In this document: one piece after another, positions 49,103 to 64,000 of the stretch
Position numbering within the stretch: position 1 is the stretch's first letter
How the letters are laid out: every line of letters begins with the position of its first letter
Origin: Lamellibrachia satsuma
Lineage: Eukaryota > Annelida > Polychaeta > Sabellida > Siboglinidae
NCBI GenBank assembly: GCA_033239005.1
Contig: BSQZ01000022.1
Coordinates: 1,497,501 to 1,561,500 of the forward strand
Reading direction: 5' to 3'
DNA: 64,000 nt
The notes under the pieces: model-generated
Database searches by the model: none
Seen by the model: only the letters and a program-made list of their open reading frames with translations
Told to the model about the DNA's origin: nothing
Made by a program: the position numbers and the translations under genes

Positions 49103-49674
49103 GTATGGCGGACACATTTTAGCACGACTTAATGCGTCCATTTAACGAGAGAGTTTAAGTCTGAATGCAGCTTTAACTTCCCGTGTTGCGTAATCCGAAT
49201 ATACGCGGACCAGAAGTTATCTTCACACGCCGCACTCGGGGTGAAACTGATAATGTGCCCATGATCCGGGGCATTTAACACTTCACCCCCTGGCAAGAGA
49301 TACTCGCGGCTGTGTCACATAACCCCTCGAGGGGTGTCGTGTTGTTCCGTTTCAAGTTGTCCGCGAGGGGGCGTGGCCAACGATGATTAATCGTTGTCAA
49401 GAAACACTAGTCGATCAACGTAATGAAGAACGTTAATGAGGCGAAGATGTCGCTGAGACCCGCTACGCGTTACTTCGCGTCGTCACTACATCGTCATTAC
49501 ATTTGAGAACTTTAATTTGTCGCCCATTTTTTTATTAATAGAAGCACCATTAATGTCACACTGTATATAATGCGTCACGTTCTAGCTGCACTTCTATCAT
49601 CGAGTCAGTCCTTATTGCCGTGAGATTATTGGGTCATACAAGTGGAATTATTTGTTTCAGATCATTCTTCTTAT

Positions 49675-49763
49675 TATTATTAAAATTATTATTATTATTA
49701 TTACTATTATTACTGTTATTACTATTACTATTATTATTATTATTATTATCATCATCATCATTA
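49675..49763. repeat. (TTA)n / (ATC)n trinucleotide array
   Basis: Imperfect TTA units with TAC and ATC interruptions. A similar TTA tract is at about 52985-53036. Confidence 0.95.
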
Positions 49764-50101
49764 TTGAAACTGTTATTCATTCCATGCAGTAGCTTTTATA
49801 TTTCAATCTGCATATCAGAACTTGTTATTGTTAGCCAACACATAAAAGTGTACTAGTCCTTCCAATACTTCGTCAATATACAATATTATACAATAATAAA
49901 CTGCTAGGTTTAATAAAAAAATTTAATAGTAATCAGATTTGCTGCTCTTGGCAATTTGATCTCCGTCACCAACAGTTTCATCTTCATTACGTATTTTGTT
50001 TTTATAAAATGAAAAATGTGAAAGCTGTGCAGCATTTATCCCATTTTTTAATTAATTTCCCAACAACAATTTTAACCTTTTATGCTGAAAGAAGTTTCAA
50101 T

Positions 50102-50370
50102 TCGTCCGTCCGTCCGTCCGTCCGTCCGTCCGTCCGTCCGTCCGTCCGTCCGTCCGTCCGTCCGTCCGTCCGTCCGTCCGTCCGTCCGTCCGTCCGTCCG
50201 TCCGTCCGTCCGTCCGTCCGTCCGTCCGTCCGTCCGTCCGTCCTTTCGTTCGTTCCTTCGTTCGTTCCTTCGTCCGTCCGTCGTTCGTTTGTTCTTTCGT
50301 TCTTTCGTTCGTTCGTCCATGCATCCATCCGTCCATTCATTAATTCATTCATTCATTCGTTCGTGCTATA
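50102..50370. repeat. (CGTC)n tetranucleotide array with TTCG/ATTC tail
   Basis: About 35 perfect CGTC units (50102-50242), then degenerate GTTC, TTCC and CATC units to about 50365. The Arg-Pro-Ser and Thr-Asp-Gly-Arg open frames are artefacts. Confidence 0.97.
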
Positions 50371-51644
50371 GCACATTTTTGTTAAGCAAATCACCCCAGC
50401 CCCAATAGGGACTCTTGATTTGGTGACTCCACAGTAGATTACACATTGACTCCCGGTGTGTTATCTTTCAGGTAGAAAGGCCTTACAGCTTTTAGTGCCT
50501 CGTTGCAAGGACACTCGTATAACCTACTTCACAAAACCTAGCTTTTTCACAGGCGGATACTAAAGTTTGACGAAACAACACGAATTACACAAGCGTTCAA
50601 CTGGGACACGTCGACAGTGGAAGGTTCAATTAACCCCGCTTCTTGGAAACTGTCCACCGACGCGCACCTGTTCTAAACGCGCGCGTTTATGAACCGTTCC
50701 GCAGACGACACCCCGTACCCCACAAGCGGGGCGTTTATTTGTCTAGGCTGTCCCGCTGACGGCCTACGCAGGCCCCGATATCTGCTGTCAGCGCTGACGG
50801 CCACAGCTGCTGCGGCGCCGTAATCGGGGGTCGTGTTTTCCTCGCGTGACATTATTTAGGCGTGATTATATTGTCAGAGGGAGCTTTCATGTTCGGCCGC
50901 GCCGCCTAGAGTTGCGCGTTCTAGCGGCTAGGGTCGCGGCCAACCAACGACATGTTAATCGCGCGAGTGACAACGACAGTCGATGTGTTCTATCGGCTAC
51001 GCCGGATGGAGGATAGGACAATATTTCATAGAGCCGCGCAAAAAACACGAACTCCGAACCAGACCTGCAGCCTGCGATCATCAAATATCTGCACCAATGG
51101 AGACATCTTCACGGTGCTTTGTTATTTGGAAAGTCAGATCCCACTGCGCAGACATTTATCAAATACGGATGCGTTTTCATCACCAAAAATTCTGTTGTAG
51201 GTTGTATGTTGTGGTACAACAGAACACTCTCCATATAGGGATATAGGAATTCGTTACCTTGTGTTTGTACATCAGGCAGGCGATGATTAAAGACAAGGTT
51301 GAGCCATGTGTTTCGACAATTATATATTGAACTCCGAACGAACTCGAGCAATTTATTTTGGCTACTTAATTTAGCTAATATTAATTAATATAATCAAACA
51401 TCAGAAAACTAAACTACCGACATTTCTGAACGTAGAAAACGTTATTATGTCCGTACAATTATGGGCCTACATGCTATAGTTCTCATAACCGACGAAACAT
51501 GTTGTATGTCGTTTACGTGTTGTTAAACTCCCGATATTTTATATTTGTGATTATGAAGAACTTACCCACCAACAAGACAACGAATAAGTATGAAAACAAC
51601 GAATGGGTCTAAACACAATGAATGGGTCGTGGGTCGTCTGTTAC

Positions 51645-51899
<255 letters not shown>

Positions 51900-52386
51900 C
51901 TTCATCAGCTTTCTTTTTCAACGGTTTGGTTTTAGCAAGAATTCGTCTACCACTTTCTTCTGCTTAATTCTTCTTCTTAATTTAAAAACGGTAAAACAGC
52001 TACACCTATTCCACTCTTCCACTATTCCACTATTCCACTGCAGCCACAGCTTGACAGAGAGTAAAGAGAAAGTAAAATGTTATCCAATGTGGTAGGCCAA
52101 ATGGCCTGCTGGTTTTAATTTGAATGATCATTAGGTATTACAAATTCATACGACACTCGTCAAGAGGCAGACAGAATGTGGCAAGATCAACATAACACGT
52201 AACGTCAGTTTTACTGCACTGGCTGCAATATAACGGTGTATCGTCTTGATGATTCCTAATATTGAGCAATTGGTTTCGTAACATGCCTCAATAAGAATTC
52301 ATTACTTTGGGTTTAGTTCCTTTAACGCAATCGATAGTGAATTGTTTCAATATTTACTTGACTTACAATCCTTATATTCAAAGTTA

Positions 52387-52501
<115 letters not shown>

Positions 52502-53147
52502 ATACCAAAGAACAAAGTCGTGCCGTACATGGCATGAATGTTAAATCAGTGTGTCTTAGTTGAATGTTCCAATAACATAATGTCATATCTCCAATTTGTT
52601 GAGGCCTAAACAAATAATTTATGGAGATATTTTCTGACAAGTAAATGGTGTTCTGGAAATTCATGCATACATCAATAATATGTGTATCAGTTTAGTTATA
52701 ATAAGTGTCATGGTACTGTTCTATTCCCCTAATTAATATACGGGTTTTGTAAACGGCATATAATATTATATTTGCGAATGTAGAATTCAGAAGTTGTCTA
52801 CCTTAAAATAAGCACAACTCGAAGTTTATGATAAAGTTCGTAGATTTTACAAAATTAGCGTTATGAATGTTATGTAATGTTAACTTAATATCCATTTCTC
52901 CATCATTTATATATTCAACTAAACTTCCCATATTTTGTCCGTGTAAATCGTTATGTCAAATATAACCGCGGTAATTGCTATTGGTGTTATTGTTATTACT
53001 ATTATTATTACTATTATTATTATTATTATTATTATTCTATATTATATTATTATGTCATCATGAAAAATAATGGAGATGATTATGTTGATGTAATTATTGT
53101 TGTTGTTGTTATTATATTACACTCATTATTTAAATAATGCAATATAA

Positions 53148-53262
<115 letters not shown>

Positions 53263-53379
53263 TAACTTCCGATTTTAAACGGAAGCAGCAGTATTTCAGG
53301 TCACCAAGACATACCCGAAATTATAGAAATGCACACATAATTTATACATTTATTTTATTATCGTATTAGTGTTACTGAC

Positions 53380-53866
53380 CTGATCGCGTGTCGTCGATGC
53401 TCTCCTCTTCCCTCTCATTTCCCCTGTGCCCGGGCTCTTCCCTGGCTTCGGCCGGGAGACTTCCCGCTCCGCCGGGTTGACAGCTGTCGTCCTTTCGGTG
53501 TGTCTCGCTGTCAGCCAGGATGTCCCGCACGAAGAACGACGTGTACCGGGCGATAGACGGACGGTTGTTGACGGCATCCCCGGCTGCGCGTCCCGCCTTC
53601 TCCGGCTGCCGATATCCTACGATGTCGTCCGTCCCGGAGTCGTCCCCGTTGTTCCCTGTGGCCTCGAAGGCTCCCGCCAGAGTCCGTCTGCACGGCCTGT
53701 TCGAGTCTACACGACTGGGACTGGCGGGATCCAGTCGGGAAGATTGGGACGGAATTGGTGCTGGGACGCGCCCAGGATGTCGCATAGTGCTGGTAGAATC
53801 CTCGCTGTCCTCGCTATCGTCTCTCGTTTCCTTCATTGCATTTCCTTCTTCCGCCACCCTCTCCAT
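53380..53866 (-). CDS. NK1: NK1-class homeobox protein, exon 1 (NK1b)
   Basis: First coding exon of NK1b. The start is the first in-frame ATG (53866-53864, MERVAEEGNAMKE); the frame stays open further upstream to a TGA but with no other ATG. The encoded 162 residues are acidic, Ser/Pro- and Arg-rich. At about residues 109-119 lies SFFVRDILAD, which resembles the conserved N-terminal motif of Nkx1 proteins (human NKX1-2 has a FSVLDIL core), an eh1-like repressor-interaction motif in this family. The donor is TCAG|GTCAGT in phase 1, matching the exon-2 acceptor. Joined length is 345 aa. The motif lies farther from the N terminus than in vertebrate Nkx1 proteins, so a different start (for example Met28 of this frame) is possible. 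The plus-strand open frames over this exon are shadows. Confidence 0.87.
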
Positions 53867-54059
53867 CGTAGTTCCCCTTCCCGAAGTTTGTTTCGGTGTT
53901 ATAGTATCCCCATTCACGACAGTCGACGACGGTCCTTTGAATTCGCCGCAATAATTATAATCTTCTTTGATATAAAACTCGCGACTCGCTGATTCCAGAA
54001 AGCGCCAGCAAGACGCAATGTCACAACAACAATGTCACAACCAAAATTATTCAGTTGTC

Positions 54060-54420
54060 GAAGTCAGCCTGCTCCCGTACGCGCGGTCACAGCCACCGGT
54101 CGATCTCGTCCGCTTGCACAAATCCTATCTGCCGTATCTCTTCGACTTGAGTTAATCCAGTAGCGGACTACGGCAGTGACGACTAAGTACCCGCCGCCGC
54201 GCCCATCAGCCAATGGGAGTAGCCGTCTCAGTGCGCGTGCGTGGCGTCGCTAGGCGAGCGCGTGCAGCGATCGAGAAGCCTCTGTTGCGGCAGCGAGTTA
54301 TTAATTTCATGCGGCGTCAATCTCGCCCGGGGATGATTGGTCGGGTGCGCGGCCGGGCGGGCGGGAGGGCGGGGTTATGGTCAACCAGAATGGGCAGTTA
54401 GCCACAGCATGACCGGTTCC
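54060..54420 (-). promoter_or_regulatory. Probable NK1b promoter region
   Basis: GC- and CpG-rich block 200-550 bp upstream of the NK1b ATG. CCAAT motifs are present in both orientations (GCCAATGGG near 54209, GATTGGTCGG near 54336), with GC boxes (GGGCGGGAGGGCGGGG near 54358). No canonical TATA box is placed with confidence. The assignment rests on position and composition. Confidence 0.5.
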
Positions 54421-56745
<2,325 letters not shown>

Positions 56746-58300
56746 GCAACAAGCAACCATCCAAGTTTGCCCTTCTATACTTCTCGGTCTCCCGGACCGC
56801 ATTGACCCCTGTTCCGCGAAGCGTAGGCGTGCCCCGAAGTACCTCACACACCTGCGGCCGACAGCCCCCGACGTAATGAAACGAGTTCGCACAGCGCCAA
56901 AAATTACGATGCTATTGGACGTTATTGCTTATTAGTCGAACAAATGAGCCGATGTAACGTCGACAAATTACCGGCGAAAGACGCAATGGCCGATGTCTCA
57001 CTTACGTAGGGAAACTGTTTGCTCGGCGTCGTTCCGCTCCCACCCTTCATTGCCCCTGAGATGGGCTGTCTGCTGGGCCGAGACGTCGCGGAGTAATCGT
57101 CGTGGGTCAACGACCGTAACGTATGAAACCTGACAGCCATGGCGCGAGTTGGCAGAGAGAACTGCCGGGCGTGAAACTCACTGCAGTAAAGACGCAGTTA
57201 AGGCCCCTGACGACGTCACGCCTCTGTTGTCGGCACTGGTTTGGTGCCAGAGCTCAAGGAGACGTTTTTGCTTCGACACTCATAAAATGTTCGTTTACCT
57301 AGCTGGCCTTTGGATACTGACGCGTGGAAGCGGCCGTATACACGTGTTGGACGGCTGTTAACGGGTATCGTCTTTCTCCGGGTTCGATACTTCAATTAAT
57401 GCCAAACTGGAAGCAGGTTAAAGATGTCCCATACAAAACTTGCAAAACTTGCAAAATCAATTTCGAACAATACGGTTGGCAAAATAACCAAATGAGAGCA
57501 TATATTTATTATAATATGTATAAGTTGACATCATGCCGTTTTGGATTCCCCAAATAATTTCTTTTTATTTCATGGTTTGTTATCACACGGCAATGGTATA
57601 ATTCAATGTGACAAAGAATAGTTTTGTAAATATTTGCAATAAAAAATAACCGTTTTACGTCACACTTACTTACGACATTGCTATATTTCACGAGGATAAT
57701 AATATCGAATATGCTATACATGGTCAGACGTTTAATCATCCTAGAGTTTTCAGTTCCTTCTCCCACGGAGATGCGGATCAGGACACCCCGGGATTTGAAA
57801 ACAAATACTCTCCGCCCGTGGACACCACGCATATAAATATTATTGTCTAATCCTCGGACAAAGGATATTGTCTAAATCTACAGGGTATATATACTGTTAA
57901 TCAACCTCACAATCATATACGTGTCTTAATAACGAAAGTTTTCTCTGTATGCATCCCACATCCCAACAGAACATTGATTGCTGGGTTATTCTTAATGATG
58001 TGTCTATATAGGGTAAATGTTGAGTCGACTGATGATTGAAGTATTTTCCGCCGCTAACGCTGACGTATTTGACAATACAGTAAGAAATAAAAAATATATT
58101 TAGCACTCTCCTTTAGAAGAATTTTCCCCCAAATCTCTTTATACGACATTAACGGTTTCCTCCCCCACCCCCTGCACGATGATATGAGACCCATTCTGTA
58201 ATCCGAAGGGAGGCCTCTGTTGTTTACATAGAGGTCTGGTTCCGTTAAACGGTGGCGCGGATAAAACTAATAAACTATCCACCGCCGAGTAAAACCGCGG
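56746..58300. other. Intergenic, no gene recognised
   Basis: 56800-57370 is GC-richer with short open frames on both strands and no recognised domain. The remainder is AT-rich. Confidence 0.4.
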
Positions 58301-58306
58301 ATAAAG

Positions 58307-59380
58307 ATGTCACTTTGTGGGTGTCGTGAAAGTTATCCTCCATCGGGGAGAAGGAAATCCCTGGAGGTCGGGGAGAGACTGACAGAGGGACTGCTCGAGC
58401 GCCTCCACTCTTGCCTGAGCCGCCTCGAAGCGTCGGCGTCCACGACTTCCTGTCGCGACAGACAGAGCGCTCCGACCGAGCACTCTTCCCGTCACGACAG
58501 ACAGAGCGCTCCGACCGAATACTCTTCCCGTCACGACAGACAGAGCGCTCCGACCGAGCACTCTTCCCCTCACGACAGACAGAGCGCTCCGACGGAGCAC
58601 TCTTCCCGTCACGACAGACAGAGCGCTCCGATCGAGCACTCTTCCCGTCACGACAGACAGAGCGCTCCGACCGAGCACTCTTCCCGTCACCACAGACAGA
58701 TCGCTCCGACCCAGCACTCTTCTCGTCACGACAGACAGAGCGCTCCGATCGAGCACTCTTCCCGTCACGACAGACAGAGCGCTCCGACCGAGCACTCTTC
58801 CCGTCACGACAGACAGAGCGCTCCGACCGAGCACTCTTCCCGTCACGACAGACAGAGCGCTCCGACCGAGTACTCTTCCCGTCACGACAGACAGAGCGCT
58901 CCGACCGAGCACTCTTCCCGTCACGACAGACAGAGCGCTCCGACCGAGCGCTCTTCCCGTCACGACAGACAGAGCGCTCCGACCGAGCACTCTTCCCGTC
59001 ACGACAGACAGATCGCTCCGACCCAGCACTCTTCTCGTCACGACAGACAGAGCGCTCCGACCGAGCACTCTTCCCGTCACGACAGACAGAGCGCTCCGAC
59101 CGAGCACTCTTCCCGTTACGACAGACAGAGCGCTCCGACCGAGCACTCTTCCCGTCACGACAGACAGAGCGCTCCGACCGAGCACTCTTCCCGTCACGAC
59201 AGACAGAGCGCTCCGACCGAGCACTCTTCTCGTCGCGACAGACAGATCGCTCCGACCCAGCACTCTTCCCGTCACGACAGACAGAGCGCTCCGACCGAGC
59301 ACTCTTCCCATCACGACAGACAGAGCGCTCCGACCGAGCACTCTTCTCGTCGCGACAGACAGAGAGCTCCGACCGAGTAA
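58307..59380 (+). other. 39-bp GC-rich minisatellite with an ATG-initiated 357-codon open frame
   Basis: About 24 copies of a 39-bp unit (GACAGACAGAGCGCTCCGAC... CACTCTTCCCGTCAC). One plus frame starts at ATG 58307 with a 45-residue non-repeat leader (GERLTEGLLERLHSCLSRLE, possibly helical) and continues as 13-residue repeats (DRQSAPTEHSSRH) to TAA at 59378-59380. Because 39 is a multiple of 3 and the unit lacks stops in most frames, a second plus frame and two minus frames are also open for over 320 codons. The minus frame 59429-58275 reads ERSVCRDGKSARS repeats. Differences among copies change residues in this frame about as often as not. I do not call a gene; a repetitive low-complexity protein on either strand remains possible. 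Confidence 0.35.
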
Positions 59381-59399
59381 CTTGTTGAACTAAAGGTGC

Positions 59400-59675
59400 T
59401 TCCGCAATTAAATATTTGGTTCGTCTCATTTAGATTCATTTCGCGAAATATCAAACTTTTTTGGTATCTACCACAGCATGCTAGCTCGCTTGTGCAAATG
59501 TGTTAGTTATGTATTTATGTATAGTTCTGATTAAATAATCGAATAACTATTAAATTACTTTTGAATGCGGCGAAAAGGGCAACCATGGCGCTGCCACTGT
59601 CATAGGTTATTCAAACTTTCGAAAGTTATCCGATCTAACAGACAAACTAATTTTGTTCGTTCGATGATACACATC
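59400..59675 (+). repeat. Dispersed repeat family, copy b
   Basis: GTCTCATTTAGATTCATTTC, GCGAAATATCAAAC, CATGCTAGCTCGCTTGTGCA, ATTAAATTACTTTTGA, GTTATCCGATCTAACAGACA and TTCGATGATACA follow the order of copy a at 32.2 kb. Confidence 0.8.
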
Positions 59676-59939
59676 CAACACGTGCGCCTCGAGAGGAGAC
59701 TGCTCTACAAAAGTCGTGATAACGAAATACTGCCTCACTTGAGAGATATAGCCTGTAATTAACCTACCCTTGCAGTAATTAATCCAAACCAAGCAAGAAA
59801 TGTAACGAGTGCTGTCTCGTTATAACTCAATTAGTCTACATAATAATTATTAAAATGCATACTTCGTTTCTTCGTTTCATATAACCTCGATGAGTTTACA
59901 TGACAAAATGTTTTGCATAAAGATGGTATATTTACAGTA

Positions 59940-60817
<878 letters not shown>

Positions 60818-62852
60818 ATGTCGTACGGACAACGATTGGTAAGTTTCTGATCTTATGAACAGTAGCTGTGATGATGATATATTACAATTAAGCGATTATG
60901 CATATATTTCGTAAAATCTAACCTATAAATTTAACGTGAAACGTTAAACATCAGGGGCCGTTTATTTAGATTTTCTTCCGCGGTTTACACAAGTCTGTTG
61001 TTATTAATTGTGCTGATAATGTACAATGGCGAGATAGTGAACTATAACCACGTCTTCAATTACCGAACACAATTATTTAATGTGCAATAAATTAAATAAT
61101 GTCGACAACTTCAGTATTCAGTAGCCTAGGACTAGGTGTAATGAAAAATGTAGCCGCGATGTCATGTTTATGCTCGTTGGCGTTGCCCATGTTAGGGTCA
61201 TTTTGATCTATTTAATACAATATGCCATTACAAATCTTCGACCAAGATATTGATATTCAAAATCATTAACAATTATTTTATCGATTAAGTGCAACCAATT
61301 TGTTAGAAAAGTTGTTTTTGAATGAAATATTTACGATTATCCAAAGATGAAAACATGGCACAAAATTGCTACGCTTGGTCGAACGACTTCGCCAAAAGAC
61401 GCCACTCATTACTAACGCTTTCAGAAACCTCCCAACATGTCCAGACGTTGAAAACAACATTTAATGTGTACATATCTCTCGACCCTTATTCACTTTTCCC
61501 GATAATTATTATTGATAAAAATGATTTAGCTTGACCTATTTTGATGTATCATGAAGACAGTAATACTGAATAGTATTATGTTTACACATCATTTGTCTAA
61601 ACTAAAGCACTTGCTTTTAACAGGCAGCGTTGATTTGTTTAAATCATTCCAATTTGTTAAATCAATAATTTTGATTACAAATTAGTCCTATTTGTTCCTT
61701 TGTACTAGGTATCATTCCATTGTTGTCTTGATATGTGTAAAATTTGACGTAATTGTCTAGATTATCTTGTAAAATTTGTTTGGTGATATGGTGACAATTT
61801 GAAGATTCAAATTTTGTATAACAAGGTGTTGATAACATGTTCTATATTTACGCTGTGTCAGTTCCCAGGCACCTGTAGGCTATATACATTTTCTGTTGAG
61901 CAGAATCTAAAAAATAAGGTAAAATTGTATAGAGTAATGTATAAAATTTATCAGTGTCTATCAAAATATTTGTATCATCTGTTATTATTGTCCATCGTAT
62001 GGTAATAATAACCTACATGCACAAGTATGCATTTTATAAAAAAATATGTTATGTGCTTGATATAATGTTGTATAAACAAAATTATGATTGGTGTTCGTGA
62101 CATTTCAGAAGAAATCTCCCATTGAAGAAGCGCTTTGGTTATGTCAGTTGGGGTCTGAGAAGGATGGCTTTAAGACCGGTTTGTATTTTCTGCACATCAT
62201 ACATCACCTCAGCATCTATTCCAGCTGGTCATAAATACAACCATACTGAAATCAAATGTTTATTGAAGTCTTAAACAGCATTGCTGTGTATACACCTCCT
62301 CTCACAAAGGACAATAAATGAATGGAACAAATTGTCTGCAGATTGTGTAACTGCTAGCAGCGTGAATATGCTTAAAACCAAGGTTGACACATCTCAGGAG
62401 GGTGGGTCACATTTACATGAACACATTTGGATTGTACGATAAGTCAATGGCTTCCTTGTCCACGTTCCATCCGGGCCTTTGGCTTGGATGGCAAATCTTG
62501 TTAAATTATGATAAAACTGATACAACACAGTGATTTACAACTACAATAAAGAAAATTGCACCAGTGGTTTATTAAAGGAAAACATTGATTCCATGTCTGA
62601 TTGTAACATTACTTTGCTGCAATCATGTTTTTATTTTATTTACCGCACACATTTATATATATATATATATAATGTTATAATTATTAGTGGAATTACATTA
62701 ACTAACAGGTAGATATAAAAAAATTCTGTACTTGTTCTGTGTCAGATTTTGGAACAGTTGCAACGCAAGATCACCTAGAGGGCAGTTTCCTGCAGGAATA
62801 TGCAGGGAAATTGCTTGGCAAGCAAAAAGCTTTAGCTGCACAGAAAAAGTAG
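60818..62852 (+). CDS. Unrecognised small protein, three-exon gene (65 aa as modelled)
   Basis: Modelled by splice sites. Exon 1 is 60818-60838 (MSYGQRL; donor TTG|GTAAGT). Exon 2 is 62109-62178 (acceptor TTTCAG; KKSPIEEALWLCQLGSEKDG; donor ACCG|GTTTGT, weak). Exon 3 starts at 62746 (acceptor TGTGTCAG) with DFGTVATQDHLEGSFLQEYA and KQKALAAQKK, then TAG at 62850-62852. The product is small, soluble and rich in Lys, Gln and Leu, with no signal peptide or membrane segment; I do not recognise the family. Oddities: exon 3 runs on past the TAG to a strong donor (GTTCTG|GTAAGT at 62903) and an acceptor at 63015, and the frame after the TAG continues protein-like for 26 codons. So the stop may lie in an alternative form, or the 3' UTR is spliced. 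Tandem exon-like blocks follow downstream. Confidence 0.5.
62285..62520 (+). mobile_element. CR1-like LINE 3' fragment in intron 2
   Basis: TGTAACTGCTAGCAGCGTGA, ATATGCTTAAAACC, CTCAGGAGGGTGGGTCACAT, CAATGGCTTCCTTGTCCACG and GGCAAATCTTGTTAAATTAT match the LINE 3' ends at 17.0 and 21.7 kb. The fragment is in sense orientation within intron 2 of the small gene. Confidence 0.75.
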
Positions 62853-63031
62853 AAAGGAGGGTACAACATGTACCACTTCTTTGTTCAAGAGAAGGAGTTC
62901 TGGTAAGTTCATATGAATTACAATGTACTAATGATTGTATGTGATTAGTTAATGGATATCATCATGTCTTGTAAGAATTATAAATTATACTATTTATTAA
63001 TTCCTCTGTTTTCAGGCATATGGTTATTAAG

Positions 63032-63175
63032 TCCTTACTTTAGTGTCTGTTACTATATTATGTATTGGCTTAATCGAATCTAATGTCGACGCTACTGAGC
63101 CATCACACAGGAAAGGTAGACTGGTGCCATATGAAAAGAATGGGAATGCTGTTGAGCGGGTGGTGGTAGATAGAG
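63032..63175 (+). other. Possible coding exon upstream of the tandem block
   Basis: An open stretch reads DATEPSHRKGRLVPYEKNG and NAVERVVVDR, ending at AGAG|GTGTAC (63176), a donor in phase 1 and similar to those of the following repeated blocks. The best acceptor candidate is TTACTTTAG near 63041. It joins in frame to the 54-nt blocks (phase 1). No family recognised; exon status unproven. Confidence 0.35.
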
Positions 63176-63276
63176 GTGTACCATATCTCTGCATTTACGT
63201 TGATTACTTGAGCCTTAAGCATATTTGTGTGTTTGTCTGTCTGTCTACAGATAGTATATATAGGCTAGCTGTTCCT

Positions 63277-63830
63277 GTGTGTTTGCTTAATACTAAAATG
63301 TTTGCCCATGGCATTTTTAGGCTTTGGAGGGTCTTCGACTGCCACAAATGAGCAGCAAATGGAGCCATTTAGAGGTGATTATAATATCTTCATTTGACAT
63401 TTAATCTGTATATGAAGTGTCCAAATTGCACATGACATAATTCTACCAACGTATGAGCAATCATGTGTTTGCTTAATACTAAAATGTATGCACATGACAT
63501 TTATAGGCTTTGGAGGGTCTTCGACTGCCACAAATGAGCAGCAAGTGGAGCCGTTGAGAGTTGATTATAATGTCATTAATAATAATCATTATATGAAGTG
63601 TCCAAATTGCACATTGACATAATTCTACCAATGTATGAGCAATCATGTGTTTGTTTAATACTAAAATGTATGTACATGACATTTGTAGACTTTGGAGGGT
63701 GTTCGACTGCCACAAATGAGCAGCAAATGGAGCCATTCAGGGGTGATTATAATGGCATCAGTTGACAGTTAATCTGTATATGAAGTGTTGTTATTGTACC
63801 TGACTTAGTTTTACCAATATAGGTGATTAT
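63277..63830 (+). repeat. 183-bp tandem triplication carrying exon-like 54-nt blocks
   Basis: Three copies begin at about 63277, 63464 and 63646. Each contains a pyrimidine-rich tract, an AG, and a 54-nt block: 63321-63374, 63507-63560 and 63689-63742. Each block encodes FGG(S/C)STATNEQQ(M/V)EP(F/L)R between phase-1 boundaries. Copies 1 and 3 end at a GTGATT donor; copy 2 has TTGATT and so lost the donor. A fourth degenerate junction (ATAGGTGATTATAA) follows at 63819. This has the structure expected of tandem exon duplication. Confidence 0.7.
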
Positions 63831-64000
63831 AACGTCTTCAATTTGGGACATCCCTTATGAAAATCCTGGCTGTGTTTTTATATTCTACCCTTTAATCTGA
63901 CAATAACTATTTTGTACATATATGGAATATTATGTCACGTAAGTAATATGTATAAGGAAATTTATAAATTAAAATGGCATCATAGGCATATAAAAAGGCC
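63831..64000. other. Window end, no feature seen
   Basis: AT-rich sequence, probably intronic or intergenic. The 60.8-kb gene may continue beyond the window. Confidence 0.4.

Noticed and set aside
50072..50408. Long Arg-Pro-Ser and Thr-Asp-Gly-Arg open frames
   Set aside because: Products of the (CGTC)n tetranucleotide array.
53426..53992. 188-codon plus-strand open frame
   Set aside because: Antisense of NK1b exon 1. The minus frame splices in phase to the homeobox exon and carries the FFVRDIL motif, so the plus frame is a shadow.

Overview
This is animal nuclear DNA, most likely from an invertebrate bilaterian. It has spliced homeobox genes, Pol III tRNA genes with internal A and B boxes, CR1-like non-LTR retrotransposons and tRNA-derived SINEs. 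It also has very long (TA)n, (CA)n and (CGCA)n microsatellites and no CpG depletion by eye. Two linked NK1 (slouch/Nkx1) paralogues fit an amphioxus-like or lophotrochozoan genome, but I cannot name the species from the sequence alone. Protein-coding density is very low.

Layout. 1-1996 is intron of a first NK1 gene (NK1a), whose homeobox exon is 1997-2625 (+). A 19-bp minisatellite begins at its last codons and forms the start of the 3' UTR. About 6.0-16.3 kb is a tandem array with twelve tRNA-Val(CAC) genes; the repeated unit is about 1.63 kb and carries two tRNAs, called type A and type B here. A thirteenth, inverted tRNA-Val lies alone at 21.2 kb. 21.7-23.9 kb is a decayed 5'-truncated CR1-like LINE on the minus strand, split by (TA)n. 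24.7-26.0 kb is a 32-bp satellite. 27-46 kb holds no recognisable gene. It contains SINE and LINE fragments, five copies of an unclassified dispersed repeat of about 0.5 kb, several minisatellites, and islands of complex, GC-richer, CG- and TAAT-containing DNA that could be cis-regulatory.

A second NK1 gene (NK1b) is complete on the minus strand: exon 1 at 53866-53380, a 6.4-kb intron and the homeobox exon at 46991-46441. Its GC-rich promoter region lies near 54.1-54.4 kb. The two NK1 genes are tail-to-tail, with stop codons about 43.8 kb apart. Both homeobox exons start in phase 1, which supports an origin by duplication. 58.4-59.4 kb is a 39-bp GC-rich minisatellite with unusually long open frames. 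From 60.8 kb to the end lies an unrecognised small spliced gene on the plus strand (MSYGQRL...). It is followed by three tandem copies of a 183-bp segment, each with an exon-like 54-nt phase 1-1 block.

The NK1 proteins would be nuclear transcription factors, and the complex islands between them are natural candidates for shared enhancers. The tRNA-Val array is a separate Pol III locus. It appears to have been amplified and partly homogenised by unequal exchange, and one mutated tRNA variant spread with the units. Most long open frames in the window are translations of dinucleotide or tetranucleotide repeats and are not genes.
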